The notes below the pieces were generated by a model, which saw only the letters and a list, made by a program, of their open reading frames with translations, ran no database searches and was not told the DNA's origin. DNA of 64,000 nt from Nonomuraea muscovyensis (lineage in GTDB: Bacteria > Actinomycetota > Actinomycetes > Streptosporangiales > Streptosporangiaceae): assembly GCF_014207745.1 (NCBI RefSeq), contig NZ_JACHJB010000003.1, forward strand, positions 620,001 through 684,000, read 5' to 3'. Positions 42,389-50,880 of the stretch are shown here, piece after piece. Both the position numbers and the translations under genes were made by a program. Numbering within the stretch: position 1 is the stretch's first letter; every line of letters begins with the position of its first letter.

Positions 42389-43052
42389 CGAGGCGCACTC
42401 CCGTGGTCAGCTGCCGCAGATGCTCCACGGCCTCCGCGACGCCGATGACGTCGCCGTACTTGGCGTGGATGTCGAACAGGGCCGCGTCGTGCGGGCCGGC
42501 CGCGCGGTCGCCGACGCAGTCGCGCGGAACCAGCACCGAGAACCCCGACTGGACCGCGTCCACCGCCGTGGCGCGCACGCAGCCGCTCGTGGTCGCACCG
42601 CAGACCAGCACGGTGTCGCGGCCCATCCCGGTCAGGGCCGCCGCGAGGCCGGTGCCGAAGAACGCCGAGGCGCCCTTCTTGACAACCAGCAGGTCCTCGT
42701 CGCGGCGGGGCAGCCGCGCGTCGATCGCCACCGCCGGGCTGCCCTCCCGCATGGCCCGCATACCGGGCGCCTTCTGCAACCAGGTCACGATGTCGCCGTC
42801 GGCCTCGGCCGGCGTGTAGGCGATCGTGGTGAACACGACGGGCACGCCCGCCGCGCGGCCGTGCTCGATGAGCGTCGCGGTGGCGGCGACGACGTCCGAC
42901 AGGTCGGCTCCCGACGGGTAGGCGGGGTCGGTGAAGCCGTTGGTGAGGTCCACGACGACGATCACCGGTCGTTCGCCGCGGCGGACCGCGGCGCCGAAGC
43001 CGGCGTGGGCGTAGGTGTCGTCGGTGTCCCTGCCGTACATGCCGTCAGCCAC
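42381..43052 (-). CDS. nicF: NicF: maleamate amidohydrolase
   Basis: Cysteine hydrolase of the isochorismatase family, 223 residues; hydrolyses maleamate to maleate and ammonia. The catalytic triad is Asp35 (VVVDLTNGF), Lys125 or 126 (VVKKGASAFFGT) and Cys158 (TTSGCVRA). Overlaps both the CoxG-like gene upstream (8 bases) and nicD downstream (8 bases), consistent with a single operon. Confidence 0.87.
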   Translation of the reverse strand: MADGMYGRDTDDTYAHAGFGAAVRRGERPVIVVVDLTNGFTDPAYPSGADLSDVVAATATLIEHGRAAGVPVVFTTIAYTPAEADGDIVTWLQKAPGMRAMREGSPAVAIDARLPRRDEDLLVVKKGASAFFGTGLAAALTGMGRDTVLVCGATTSGCVRATAVDAVQSGFSVLVPRDCVGDRAAGPHDAALFDIHAKYGDVIGVAEAVEHLRQLTTGVRLDV

Positions 43053-43719
43053 GGCGCAACTCCTTGATCAGCTTGGCCTGGAGGCGGACCTTGCAGAGCA
43101 GCCAGCCCTGCACCAGCCCGGCCACGAAGGCGGCGGCGACCGGCGCGTACTTGACCACGCCCGGCGGCAGCAGCATCGCGAGGCCGTCCAGCTCCTGGGC
43201 GGCGGGCCGGGCGGGGAGCCCCGCGGGCGCGGCCGGCGAGGGCGCTGCCGGGGACGCGGCAGAGGCAGTGACGCCGCCGGAGTCGATGAGGGCGGCGAGG
43301 TTCGCGGCGAACTGCTGCAGCAGCCTGCCGGACACGGTCGCGATGGCGCCCTTGCCGAACTGCACGATCTTCCCGCGGATCAGCAGATCGGTCCGGACCC
43401 GCAGCAGCGACCCGGCCGGCGCCTCCTCGACGGTGAGAACGACCTCGGCCTCGGCGTCGCCGCCGCCGTGCGTGTCGGCGCCGCGCCCCTGCAGCCGCAG
43501 CAGCCGCCGTTCGGCGTCCACCTCCAGGAAGCGGACGGTCCCGGTGTACGCGGCGGTGATGGGGCCGACCTTGACCGTGACCCCGCCCCGGTAGGCGTCG
43601 CCGTCGCGGCCGTCGAGCGCGGCGCCGGGCAGGCACGTCACGACCCGTTCCACGTCACTGATCAGCGCGAACACCTCGTCGGGCGAGGCGGGCACGGTGA
43701 TCTCGTTGTCCAGGATCAT
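43045..43719 (-). CDS. CoxG-like SRPBCC protein with C-terminal membrane anchor in the nic operon
   Basis: 224 residues. Residues 1-150 are a SRPBCC/CoxG domain: ITVPASPDEVFALISDVERV, CLPGAALDG, VKVGPITAAYTGTVRF and FGKGAIATVSGRLLQQFAANL. A Pro/Ala stretch follows, then a membrane helix (YAPVAAAFVAGLVQGWLL) and a basic tail. It is a paralog of the 16166 gene. Placed between the hydroxylase small subunit and nicF, it may anchor the nicotinate hydroxylase to the membrane so that electrons reach quinone. ATG at 43719 overlaps the small-subunit stop (ATGA). Confidence 0.83.
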   Translation of the reverse strand: MILDNEITVPASPDEVFALISDVERVVTCLPGAALDGRDGDAYRGGVTVKVGPITAAYTGTVRFLEVDAERRLLRLQGRGADTHGGGDAEAEVVLTVEEAPAGSLLRVRTDLLIRGKIVQFGKGAIATVSGRLLQQFAANLAALIDSGGVTASAASPAAPSPAAPAGLPARPAAQELDGLAMLLPPGVVKYAPVAAAFVAGLVQGWLLCKVRLQAKLIKELRRG

Positions 43720-44213
43720 CGTGCCTCTCCCTGTGCCTCGCGCCGCCCGCGGGCGCACTGCTCGATCGCGTCGACGATGCTCTGGTAGCCGGTGCACCGG
43801 CACAGGTTCGAGGACACCACCTCGCGGATCTCCTCTCGTGTCGCGTCGGGACGCTCGGCGAGGAACCCCTCGGCGAGCATCAGGAACCCGGGCGTGCAGA
43901 AACCGCACTGCAGCCCATGGCAGGCGGAGAACGCCCGCTGCAGGTCGTTCAGCTCGCCGCCGTGCGACAGCGACTCGACCGTGCGGATCTCCCGACCCTC
44001 GGCCTGCGCGGCGAAGATCAGGCAGGCGCGCACCGGGGCGCCGTCGAGCAGCACCGTGCAGGCGCCGCAGACGCCGTGCTCGCAGCCGACGTGCGTGCCG
44101 GTCAGACCGACGTGGTGGCGCAGCACGTCCACCAGCGTGTAGCGCGACTCGATCACCAGGTCGTCGTGGCGCCGGCCGTTCACGGTCAGGCTGATCAGCA
44201 GTTTCTCGGTCAT
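43716..44213 (-). CDS. [2Fe-2S] small subunit of the putative nicotinate hydroxylase
   Basis: 165 residues, CoxS/NicA/NdhS-type. First cluster in GCEHGVCGACTVLLDG with later C; second in [12 protein letters not shown] and [11 protein letters not shown]. With the large and medium subunits it forms a three-part molybdenum hydroxylase that would convert nicotinate to 6-hydroxynicotinate, the step before NicC. ATG at 44213 overlaps the large-subunit stop. Confidence 0.87.
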   Translation of the reverse strand: MTEKLLISLTVNGRRHDDLVIESRYTLVDVLRHHVGLTGTHVGCEHGVCGACTVLLDGAPVRACLIFAAQAEGREIRTVESLSHGGELNDLQRAFSACHGLQCGFCTPGFLMLAEGFLAERPDATREEIREVVSSNLCRCTGYQSIVDAIEQCARGRREAQGEAR

Positions 44214-46549
44214 GGGCACGCTCCGATCGCCCGTTGCACCGTCTCGGGCCTGATGGGGGTGTCGTCCAGCTCCACCCCGGTGGGCAGCAGGGCGTTGTTC
44301 ACGGCGTTGAGCACCGCCGCCGGGGCGCCGATGGTGCCGCCCTCGCCGGCGCCCTTCGCGCCGCTCTCGGTGAACGCGCACGGCGTCTCCAGGTGGTGGA
44401 TCTCGATGTCCGGTATCTCGTGGGCGGTCGGCATCTTGTAGTCGATGAACGACGCGCACGCCGGCTCGCCCTGGGCGTCGTAGGTGACCTGCTCGAACAG
44501 CGCCCCGGCGATGCCCTGCGCGATGCCGCCGCGGCACTGGCCCTCGACGACCTGCGGGTTGATGGCCACCCCGCAGTCCTCCACGCAGACGTAGCGCAGG
44601 ATCTCCACCTGGCCTGTGCCGGGGTGCAGCTCCACGACCACGCCGTGCGCGGCGTTGGAGAAGGTGCCGTCACCGTGCACGTCGAACGACGCGCTCGCGG
44701 TCAGGCCCGGCTCGGCGTCCTTCGGCAGCAGGTGCGCCTTCAGGTAGGCCACGTCGGCCAGCTCGCGGTAGGACACGGCACGGCCGTGGTCGTCACGCCG
44801 CCGTACGGACCCGTCGTGCAGCTCGACGTTGTCGTCGGTGGTGTCCAGCAGGTGCGCGGCCAGGCGCAGCAGCCGCGCGCCGAGCGCACTCGCCGCGCGG
44901 GCGACGGCGCTGCCGCCGATGGTGGCCGACCGGCTGGCGAACGTCCCGAACCCGTACGGGATCCGGTCGGTGTCGCCCTGATGGATCTTGACCTGGGCGA
45001 TGTCCAGCCCCAGCCGGTCGGCGACGATCTGGGCCAGCGTGGTCTCGTGGCTCTGCCCGTGGCTCATCGTCCCGGTCGTCACGGTCACGGTGCCGGACAG
45101 GTCCATCCGCGCCTCTGCCAGGTCGAAGCCGGGCACCACGGCCATCTTGCGCTTGGCGAACGCGGTGGAGCCGTAGCCGGTGCGCTCGCTGAAGCAGGAG
45201 TAGCCGATGCCCACGTAGCGGCCCTCGGCGGCGGCCGCCTCCCGGCGCTCGTACCAGCCCTCGTCGCGCAGCAGCCGCTCGCACCAGTTCAGCGACTCCA
45301 GGTAGGAGCCCGGGTCGTAGGTGACGTCGTTGACCCCGGTGTAGGGGAACTCGACGATCAGGTTGCGCCGCCGGACCTCCACCGGGTCCAGGTCCAGCTC
45401 GCGGGCGGCCCGTTCCATCAGCCGCTCCATGACCATGACGATCTGCGGCCTGCTCACCCCCCGGTAGGGCGCGGACGGCGCCTTGTTGGTGGCGACGGCC
45501 CGGGCGCGCACCCGGTAGGCGGGGACCCGGTAGACGCCGGGCAGCTCCGCCGAGGCCATCAGCGGCTCGATCCCGGCCGTGAACGGATAGCACGAGTAGG
45601 CGCCCATGTCGCACACGATGTCGGCGTCGAGCGCCAGGATCCTGCCGTCCCGGTCGAACGCGGCCCGCACGTCGTAGTGCTGCTCGCGGGCCAGGAACGA
45701 CGCGGTGAGCGCGTCGCGGCGGTCCTCGATCCACTTGACCGGGCGGCGCAGCCGCAGGGCCGCCGCCGCGGCGGCGATCTCCTCGCGGCCGACGACGCAC
45801 TTCAGCCCGAAGCCGCCGCCCATGTCGGGCACGATCACGCGCACGGTCCGCTCGTCCAGGCCGAGGCACTCGGCCAGCGACGTGCGGACCAGGTGCGGCA
45901 CCTGGGTGCAGGTGTGCACGACGAGCTGCTCCTCGCGCGGGTCCCAGCTCGTGACCGCGCCCCGGGTCTCCAGCGGCAGCGCGTTCTGCCGGGCGGTGTT
46001 CGCCCGCACGCGCACCACCTCGTGCGCCCCGGCGAAGACGGCGTCGATGCCCTCGGTCGCGAACATCGACACGTCCACCAGCGTGTTGGCCGGGGCGGCG
46101 GCGTGCAGCAGCGGCGCGCCGGGGGCGAGCGCCTGCTCGGCGGAGACCACCGGCCGGTCGGCCTCGTAGGTCACCCGGGCCGCCTCCACGCCGTCCTCCA
46201 CGGCGTAGGGATTGTCGGCGAGCACGATCGCGATCGGCTCGCCGACGTAGCGCACCCGGTCGCGGGCCAGCACCGGCATCGCCGTCGGCACGAACTCCGA
46301 CGGCGGCCGGTCGAGGACCGCCGTGATGTCGCCCAGCTCCAGGTCGTCGGCGGTGAACGCCGCCACCACACCCGGCACGGCCAGCGTCGCCGACAGATCG
46401 ACACCGGTCACGGCGCCGTGGGCGACCGTGCTGCGGACGAACTGCGCGTGCAGCGTGCCGGGCAGATGGATGTCGTCGACGTACCTCCCGCTGCCGCTCA
46501 GCAGCCGCGGGTCCTCCCGCCGGGCGGCCGACCTTCCGACCCAGCTCAT
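44210..46549 (-). CDS. Molybdopterin-binding large subunit of the putative nicotinate hydroxylase
   Basis: 779 residues, CoxL/XdhB-type. Mo-cofactor parts: DMGGGFGLKCVVGREE, MSHGQSHETTLAQI, GGTIGAPAAVLNAVNN with catalytic Glu in GAGEGGT. The loop that reads AYRGAGR in form II enzymes is here PYRGVSR, so it diverges from both CODH and the usual form II signature, which may reflect the N-heterocycle substrate. Unlike NicAB of Pseudomonas, no cytochrome c domain is fused; the medium FAD subunit is separate. ATG at 46549 overlaps the medium-subunit stop (ATGA). The nicotinate role is from the operon context. Confidence 0.85.
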   Translation of the reverse strand: MSWVGRSAARREDPRLLSGSGRYVDDIHLPGTLHAQFVRSTVAHGAVTGVDLSATLAVPGVVAAFTADDLELGDITAVLDRPPSEFVPTAMPVLARDRVRYVGEPIAIVLADNPYAVEDGVEAARVTYEADRPVVSAEQALAPGAPLLHAAAPANTLVDVSMFATEGIDAVFAGAHEVVRVRANTARQNALPLETRGAVTSWDPREEQLVVHTCTQVPHLVRTSLAECLGLDERTVRVIVPDMGGGFGLKCVVGREEIAAAAAALRLRRPVKWIEDRRDALTASFLAREQHYDVRAAFDRDGRILALDADIVCDMGAYSCYPFTAGIEPLMASAELPGVYRVPAYRVRARAVATNKAPSAPYRGVSRPQIVMVMERLMERAARELDLDPVEVRRRNLIVEFPYTGVNDVTYDPGSYLESLNWCERLLRDEGWYERREAAAAEGRYVGIGYSCFSERTGYGSTAFAKRKMAVVPGFDLAEARMDLSGTVTVTTGTMSHGQSHETTLAQIVADRLGLDIAQVKIHQGDTDRIPYGFGTFASRSATIGGSAVARAASALGARLLRLAAHLLDTTDDNVELHDGSVRRRDDHGRAVSYRELADVAYLKAHLLPKDAEPGLTASASFDVHGDGTFSNAAHGVVVELHPGTGQVEILRYVCVEDCGVAINPQVVEGQCRGGIAQGIAGALFEQVTYDAQGEPACASFIDYKMPTAHEIPDIEIHHLETPCAFTESGAKGAGEGGTIGAPAAVLNAVNNALLPTGVELDDTPIRPETVQRAIGACP

Positions 46550-47364
46550 CGTGTCATCGCCTCCTCGCAGGCGCGTACGAGCAGGGTCCGGGTGAGAACC
46601 CTGCGATAGGCGGAGCTGCCGTTGCCGTCGGACGGCGGGTCGATGGCCGCCGCGGCGGCTGCGGCGCACTCGGCGAACGTCCCGCCGCCCGCCAGCACCG
46701 CCTCGGCCTCCGGCACCCGCAGCGGCGCGGGGCCGACGCCGCCGAGCACGACGCGGTGGGCGTCGAGATCGACGGCGGCGGCCACGGTGGCGAAGTCGCC
46801 CCGCCGCTCGGCGTGCTCGGTGAGCACGGCACGCGGCGCGGGACGCGGGAACACCACCTCGACGATCAGCTCCTCCGGCGCGAGCGTCGTCGAGTAGAAG
46901 CCGAGGAACAGCTCCTCGGCGGGGACGCGGCGGCGCCCGCCCGCGCCCTGGACGACCACCTCGGCACCCAGCAGCAGCGCGAGCATGCACCACTCGGCGG
47001 TGGCGTCGCCGTGCGCGAGGCTGCCGCCGACCGTGCCGCGGGTGCGGATGGGCAGGTGCCCGACCCACTCCATCGCCTCCCGCAGCACGGCGAAACCGGG
47101 TCCGAGCGGCGCCCGCTCCACCTCGTGGTGCGTGGTGAGCGCCCCCACGCGCAGCGCGCCGTCCTCCTCCCGGAGGTAGGCCAGTTCGCCGCGCAGCCCG
47201 GTCAGGTCGACCAGGTGCGCCGGCCGGGCGAGGCGGAAGTTCATCATGGCGACCAGGCTCTGGCCGCCCGCGATGTACTTGGCGTCCTCGCCCAGCTCCG
47301 CCAGCAGGGAGATCGCACCGGCGACGTCCCGGGCGCGGTGGTAGGTGAACGGCGCGGGCTTCAT
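46546..47364 (-). CDS. FAD-binding medium subunit of the putative nicotinate hydroxylase
   Basis: 272 residues, CoxM-type. FTYHRARDVAGAISLL leads to IAGGQSLVAMMNFRL (FAD site) and LPIRTRGTVGGSLAHGDATAEW (second FAD motif); the C-terminal flavin domain ends in TRTLLVRACEEAMTR. Accepts electrons from the iron-sulfur subunit. Start ATG 47364 shares a base with the MFS stop (TGATG); GTG 47367 is an alternative. Confidence 0.87.
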   Translation of the reverse strand: MKPAPFTYHRARDVAGAISLLAELGEDAKYIAGGQSLVAMMNFRLARPAHLVDLTGLRGELAYLREEDGALRVGALTTHHEVERAPLGPGFAVLREAMEWVGHLPIRTRGTVGGSLAHGDATAEWCMLALLLGAEVVVQGAGGRRRVPAEELFLGFYSTTLAPEELIVEVVFPRPAPRAVLTEHAERRGDFATVAAAVDLDAHRVVLGGVGPAPLRVPEAEAVLAGGGTFAECAAAAAAAIDPPSDGNGSSAYRRVLTRTLLVRACEEAMTR

Positions 47365-48743
47365 CACGTCCTCACGGCCACCGTGTCGCCGGACGGATCG
47401 GTGATGCGGTCCAGTGGCCGGCCCTTCGTCTCCGGAGCGGCGACCGCCATCCACAGGACGACGGCGAGCACCACGGCTCCCAGGACGACGAACGTCATGG
47501 TGAGCCCCAGCATCGGCCAGAGCAGGCCGCCGAAGATGAGCGGGATGAAGCCGGAGGTCACCCGGCTGGCCGAGGAGGCCCAGCCGAAGCCGCTGGCCCT
47601 GATCCGGGTCGGGTACAGCTCGGCGACGTAGGCGTACAGGATGGGGATCGTGAGCTGGACGACGAAGCCGAAGATGCCCAGCCACAGCAGCGCCGCCGAC
47701 TTGACGTCGAGGAACATCGCGAAGCCCACCAGGGCCGCGGCGCTCACGGGCGCCGACACGCCGATCGCCCACTTGCGACCGACCGCCTCGATCAGCCAGG
47801 CGGAGACGAGCACGCCGACGATGCCGACCGCGGTCATGAGCGTGGTCTTGGCGAAGGCGGCGTAGTCGCCGTGGCCCTCGGCGATGAGGATCGACGGCAT
47901 CCAGCTCAGCGCCACGTAGTACATCGTCATGATCGTGATGAACAGCAGCCAGGCGGCGGAGGTCACCCGCGGGCTGAACGCCCAGACCAGGCGGAGCTGG
48001 CTGAGCGCCGCCCGAAGGCCGCGCGACCCGTTCTCCTCGACGGGTGGCTCGATGACGTACGGCTCGCGGGCCGCGCCGGTGCGGGCCACCAGGTCGTCGA
48101 TGATGTGACGGGCTTCCTGCTCGCGGCCGGCCTTGGCCAGGTAGATCGGCGACTCGGGGATGCCGCGGCGTACCCAGAACAGCAGCAGGGCGGGCAGGAT
48201 CATGACGGCGAGCATCCACCGCCAGTTGCCCGGCAGCGGCTGGAGCAGGGTGGCGGCAACGCCGCTCAGCGTCGCGCCGATGGGCCACCAGACGTCCATG
48301 GCGGCGAGGATCTTGCCGCGCAACCTGCTGGGGGAGAACTCGCCGACCAGCGCGTAGTCGACGGGGATGCAGCCGCCCAGGCCGACGCCGGCCAGGAACC
48401 TGAAGATCAGGAAGATCGCGTAGTTGGGGGCGAGCGCGCCCACGACGGAGAAGAGCGCGAAGATGAGCAGTGTCAGGCTGAATGCCTTCTTGCGGCCGAG
48501 CCGGTCGGCGATGGTGCCCCAGGCGACGGCGCCGACGGCCATGCCGATGAGGTTGGCGGTCGCGACCAGGCCGCGCTCGCCGACCGACAGGCCGAACTCC
48601 TTGCCCAGCAGGGGAGTGAGGAAGCCGTTCAGGGCGACGTCCCAGGCGTCGAACATGTAGCCGAGGCCGCCGATGATGAAGATCTTGCCCTGGACGCGCC
48701 ACTTCCACGGCAGGTCCTGAACGATCTGGTCTCCTGTTTTCAT
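47364..48743 (-). CDS. MFS transporter, NiaP-like niacin/aromatic acid importer
   Basis: 459 residues with 12 predicted membrane segments, of the sugar-porter/NiaP-like branch. Motif A is DRLGRKKAF between helices 2 and 3; GGCIPVDYALVGEF and PESPIYLAKAG match NiaP-like carriers. It would import nicotinate with protons. The start ATG at 48743 is 94 bases after nicC; the medium-subunit gene follows immediately. The substrate is inferred from the operon. Confidence 0.82.
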   Translation of the reverse strand: MKTGDQIVQDLPWKWRVQGKIFIIGGLGYMFDAWDVALNGFLTPLLGKEFGLSVGERGLVATANLIGMAVGAVAWGTIADRLGRKKAFSLTLLIFALFSVVGALAPNYAIFLIFRFLAGVGLGGCIPVDYALVGEFSPSRLRGKILAAMDVWWPIGATLSGVAATLLQPLPGNWRWMLAVMILPALLLFWVRRGIPESPIYLAKAGREQEARHIIDDLVARTGAAREPYVIEPPVEENGSRGLRAALSQLRLVWAFSPRVTSAAWLLFITIMTMYYVALSWMPSILIAEGHGDYAAFAKTTLMTAVGIVGVLVSAWLIEAVGRKWAIGVSAPVSAAALVGFAMFLDVKSAALLWLGIFGFVVQLTIPILYAYVAELYPTRIRASGFGWASSASRVTSGFIPLIFGGLLWPMLGLTMTFVVLGAVVLAVVLWMAVAAPETKGRPLDRITDPSGDTVAVRT

Positions 48744-48837
48744 GGTTCCACCCGGATGTGAGGTGTCGATGGAGACGGGAGCGCGATAGGGGGGCGCGTC
48801 CCCGGGGGTGGCCGGGCCGGACTCGTGCCGGGCCGGT

Positions 48838-50115
48838 CTAGTTGTGGAACTGGTAGGAGAAGGTCTCCTCGTCGGGGTCGTTCAGCGGACTGCCGCTCCA
48901 CAACCACCGGTACGAAACGTCGGACTCGCCGTCGAATCGCTTCAGTTTGCTGTCACGGGCCTGCTGCTCGGGCCCGTCAGGCAGGTGATACAGACTCATG
49001 TTGCGCCAGGCCGCGTCCTGGACCATCCCGGCGTGCTTGGCACGACGCGACACGTACCGCATGAGCGCCGCACGCACCTCCTCGACCGGGACGGCGCCGA
49101 GCTCCTCAGCGAGCACGGCCGCGTCCTCCATCGCCTGCGAGGCACCTTGTGCCTGGTAAGGCAACATAGCGTGGCACGCGTCACCCAGCAGGGCCACGTG
49201 CCCGTCCACCCACACCGGGTCACGGCGGCGGTGGTACATGGCCCATGCCGAGATGTCACCCTCGGCCTTGGACAGCATCAGGGCGACCCGCTCGTCCCAG
49301 CCGGGAAAGGCGTCGGCCAGCTCGTCCACGGTGACGGGAACGGTCCACCGCTCCTCGACCTCGGGCGTGCACGGCACGATCGCGACGACGTTGAGCCACT
49401 CGCCGCCGCGGATCATGTAGTGCACCAGGTGCCGGTCGGGGCCGTACCAGATGGTGCTCTGGAAGCGGTCCACCAGCCAGCGGGTCGCCGGATCGGCGGC
49501 GATCTTGTCTCCGGGGATGAGGACGCGGTAGGCCATCTCTCCGGAGAACTGCAGGGTGTCGGGCAGGCCGAGCGCGTCGCGCACGCTGGAACGGATGCCG
49601 TCGGCGCCGACCAGCACGTCGGTCTCGAACCGCCGGCCGTCGTCGGTGACCGCGGTGGGCCGGGCGGGGTTCGTCCGGTCCACGGCCGTGACCTTGACGC
49701 CGGTGCGGACCTCCACAACGGGGCCGGGCCCATCGCCCGCCACGCAGGCATCGAGCAGCACCTTGTGCAGGTCGGCGCGGTGGTAGTGCCAGTAGGGGGC
49801 GTTGTACTCCTGCTTGCAGTAGTCGCCCAGCGGGGTCAGGCCGATGACGCTGCCGTCCTGCCAGCGCCGGCGCACCTGGTCCAGCGGTTCGGTGCGGATC
49901 TTCTCCAGTTCGGCGCGCAGGCCCAGACCGAGCAGGACCCGGCTGGCGTTCGGCGCGGTCTGGATGCCCGCTCCGACCTCGCCCAGCTTGGGCGCCTGCT
50001 CCAGCACCGTGACCCGCAGGCCGCGCTGCCGCAGCGACAGCGCGGCGGTCAGCCCGCCGAGGCCACCGCCGACGATCGTGACGTGGTACGACTGACTCGC
50101 CCGGCTCGCCGCCAA
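48838..50115 (-). CDS. nicC: NicC-like FAD monooxygenase (6-hydroxynicotinate 3-monooxygenase)
   Basis: Group A flavin monooxygenase that turns 6-hydroxynicotinate into 2,5-dihydroxypyridine with NADH and O2, releasing CO2. Motifs: VTIVGGGLGGLTAAL (GxGxxG), VLVGADGIRSSVRDAL (DG), and LLGDACHAMLPYQAQGA (GD). The block TPLGDYCKQEYNAPYWHYHRADLH parallels [23 protein letters not shown] of Pseudomonas NicC. The TTG at 50115 is chosen because GGAGG stands 4 bases upstream; GTG at 50193 gives a longer N-terminus that would swallow the operator at 50131. It is first in the long minus-strand operon. Salicylate hydroxylase-like activity is a sequence-only alternative. Confidence 0.8.
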   Translation of the reverse strand: MAASRASQSYHVTIVGGGLGGLTAALSLRQRGLRVTVLEQAPKLGEVGAGIQTAPNASRVLLGLGLRAELEKIRTEPLDQVRRRWQDGSVIGLTPLGDYCKQEYNAPYWHYHRADLHKVLLDACVAGDGPGPVVEVRTGVKVTAVDRTNPARPTAVTDDGRRFETDVLVGADGIRSSVRDALGLPDTLQFSGEMAYRVLIPGDKIAADPATRWLVDRFQSTIWYGPDRHLVHYMIRGGEWLNVVAIVPCTPEVEERWTVPVTVDELADAFPGWDERVALMLSKAEGDISAWAMYHRRRDPVWVDGHVALLGDACHAMLPYQAQGASQAMEDAAVLAEELGAVPVEEVRAALMRYVSRRAKHAGMVQDAAWRNMSLYHLPDGPEQQARDSKLKRFDGESDVSYRWLWSGSPLNDPDEETFSYQFHN

Positions 50116-50130
50116 TGCTCCTCCAACTCT

Positions 50131-50149
50131 CGTGTTCGGACTCGTTAGG
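50131..50149 (-). promoter_or_regulatory. Third nic operator-like site, overlapping the nicC leader
   Basis: On the plus strand CGTGTTCGGACTCGTTAGG matches the core CGTGTTCGGA of the other sites, then TTAG. It lacks the left TCCG arm, so the dyad is degenerate. It sits 16 bases upstream of the nicC TTG start and could block translation or transcription. Confidence 0.45.
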
Positions 50150-50228
50150 GGATCGTGAACGTGGAGCCGGGCATGCGAAGCAAAGCCGTCCACCAGTGCG
50201 GCGGAACCCCGGAGGGTGTGCCCGGCGA

Positions 50229-50270
50229 AATTAATCCGAACACGGACGATCCGGAAAAAGCAAGAGGTGA
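50229..50270 (-). promoter_or_regulatory. Distal nic control element (two conserved blocks) upstream of nicC
   Basis: Minus-strand copy of the nicX element: block 2 at 50229-50249 (read on minus as TCGTCCG then TGTTCGGATTAATT), a 10-base spacer at 50250-50259, and block 1 TCACCTCTTGC at 50260-50270. Both blocks are identical to those at 39534-39575; the spacer differs (TTTTTCCGGA against GCCGACAGAC). The element lies 114 bases from the nicC start and points toward it. Confidence 0.75.
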
Positions 50271-50376
50271 GCGAGGATGTAACCCCAGTGAAACGACGAA
50301 CGGTCGCCCCCGGACCCGCCTCAGCGAGCCACCCGCAGGGGAGTGCGCGAGGACGAACGGACGTGCCACGGCGGCG

Positions 50377-50880
50377 TCACTCGTCGCCCATGAGCCCTTC
50401 CCACTGGGCGGCCAGCGCCGTCATCTCGCGCAGCACGCGCTCGCGCTCGGCCGGTGAGTAGCCCTTCAGCAACTGCTCGTCGAGTTCCCGGGCGCGCTTG
50501 TTGACCTCGGCCAGCCGCCGGGACCCCTCCTCGGTCAGGTGCAGCAGCTTGCGCCGGCCGTCGTGCAGCGCCGTGTGCCGGACGATCAGCCCGTTGTCCT
50601 CCAGCCGGCGGACGATGTCGGCCATCGTGGACCGGTCGAGCGCCACCGACGAGGCCAACGAGCCCTGGTCGACGCCCGGATGGTGGTCGACGGCGGTGAG
50701 CACCGCGAACTGCGGGCCTGTCAGGACGGGATCGACCGTGCGCGTCCACAGGGCCACGTACGACTGGTAGAGCCGCCGGGCCACGTAGCCGGGCGCCGCG
50801 AGGAGTGCCTGAGGGGTGGCGATCGCCTCGCCGCGGCTTCCTCCCCGTCGTGCCGCCGGCTTGTCCGCTTCTCGCGCCAT
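50377..50880 (-). CDS. nicR: MarR-family regulator, NicR-like
   Basis: 167 residues. The winged-HTH core has LTGPQFAVLTAVDHHPGVDQGSLASS and ALDRSTMADIVRRLEDNGLI as recognition helix region, with the wing RHTALHDGRRKLLHLT. In Pseudomonas, MarR-type NicR represses the nicC and nicX promoters until 6-hydroxynicotinate binds. Here it sits at the outer end of the minus operon, 261 bases from nicC, and the TCCG-N4-CGGA elements are its likely sites. It is separate from nicC by the control region but on the same strand. ATG at 50880. Confidence 0.75.
   Translation of the reverse strand: MAREADKPAARRGGSRGEAIATPQALLAAPGYVARRLYQSYVALWTRTVDPVLTGPQFAVLTAVDHHPGVDQGSLASSVALDRSTMADIVRRLEDNGLIVRHTALHDGRRKLLHLTEEGSRRLAEVNKRARELDEQLLKGYSPAERERVLREMTALAAQWEGLMGDE

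Noticed and set aside
44234-46609. Plus-strand open frame of 791 codons opposite the large hydroxylase subunit
   Set aside because: Opposite strand to a certain molybdopterin subunit; no motifs.
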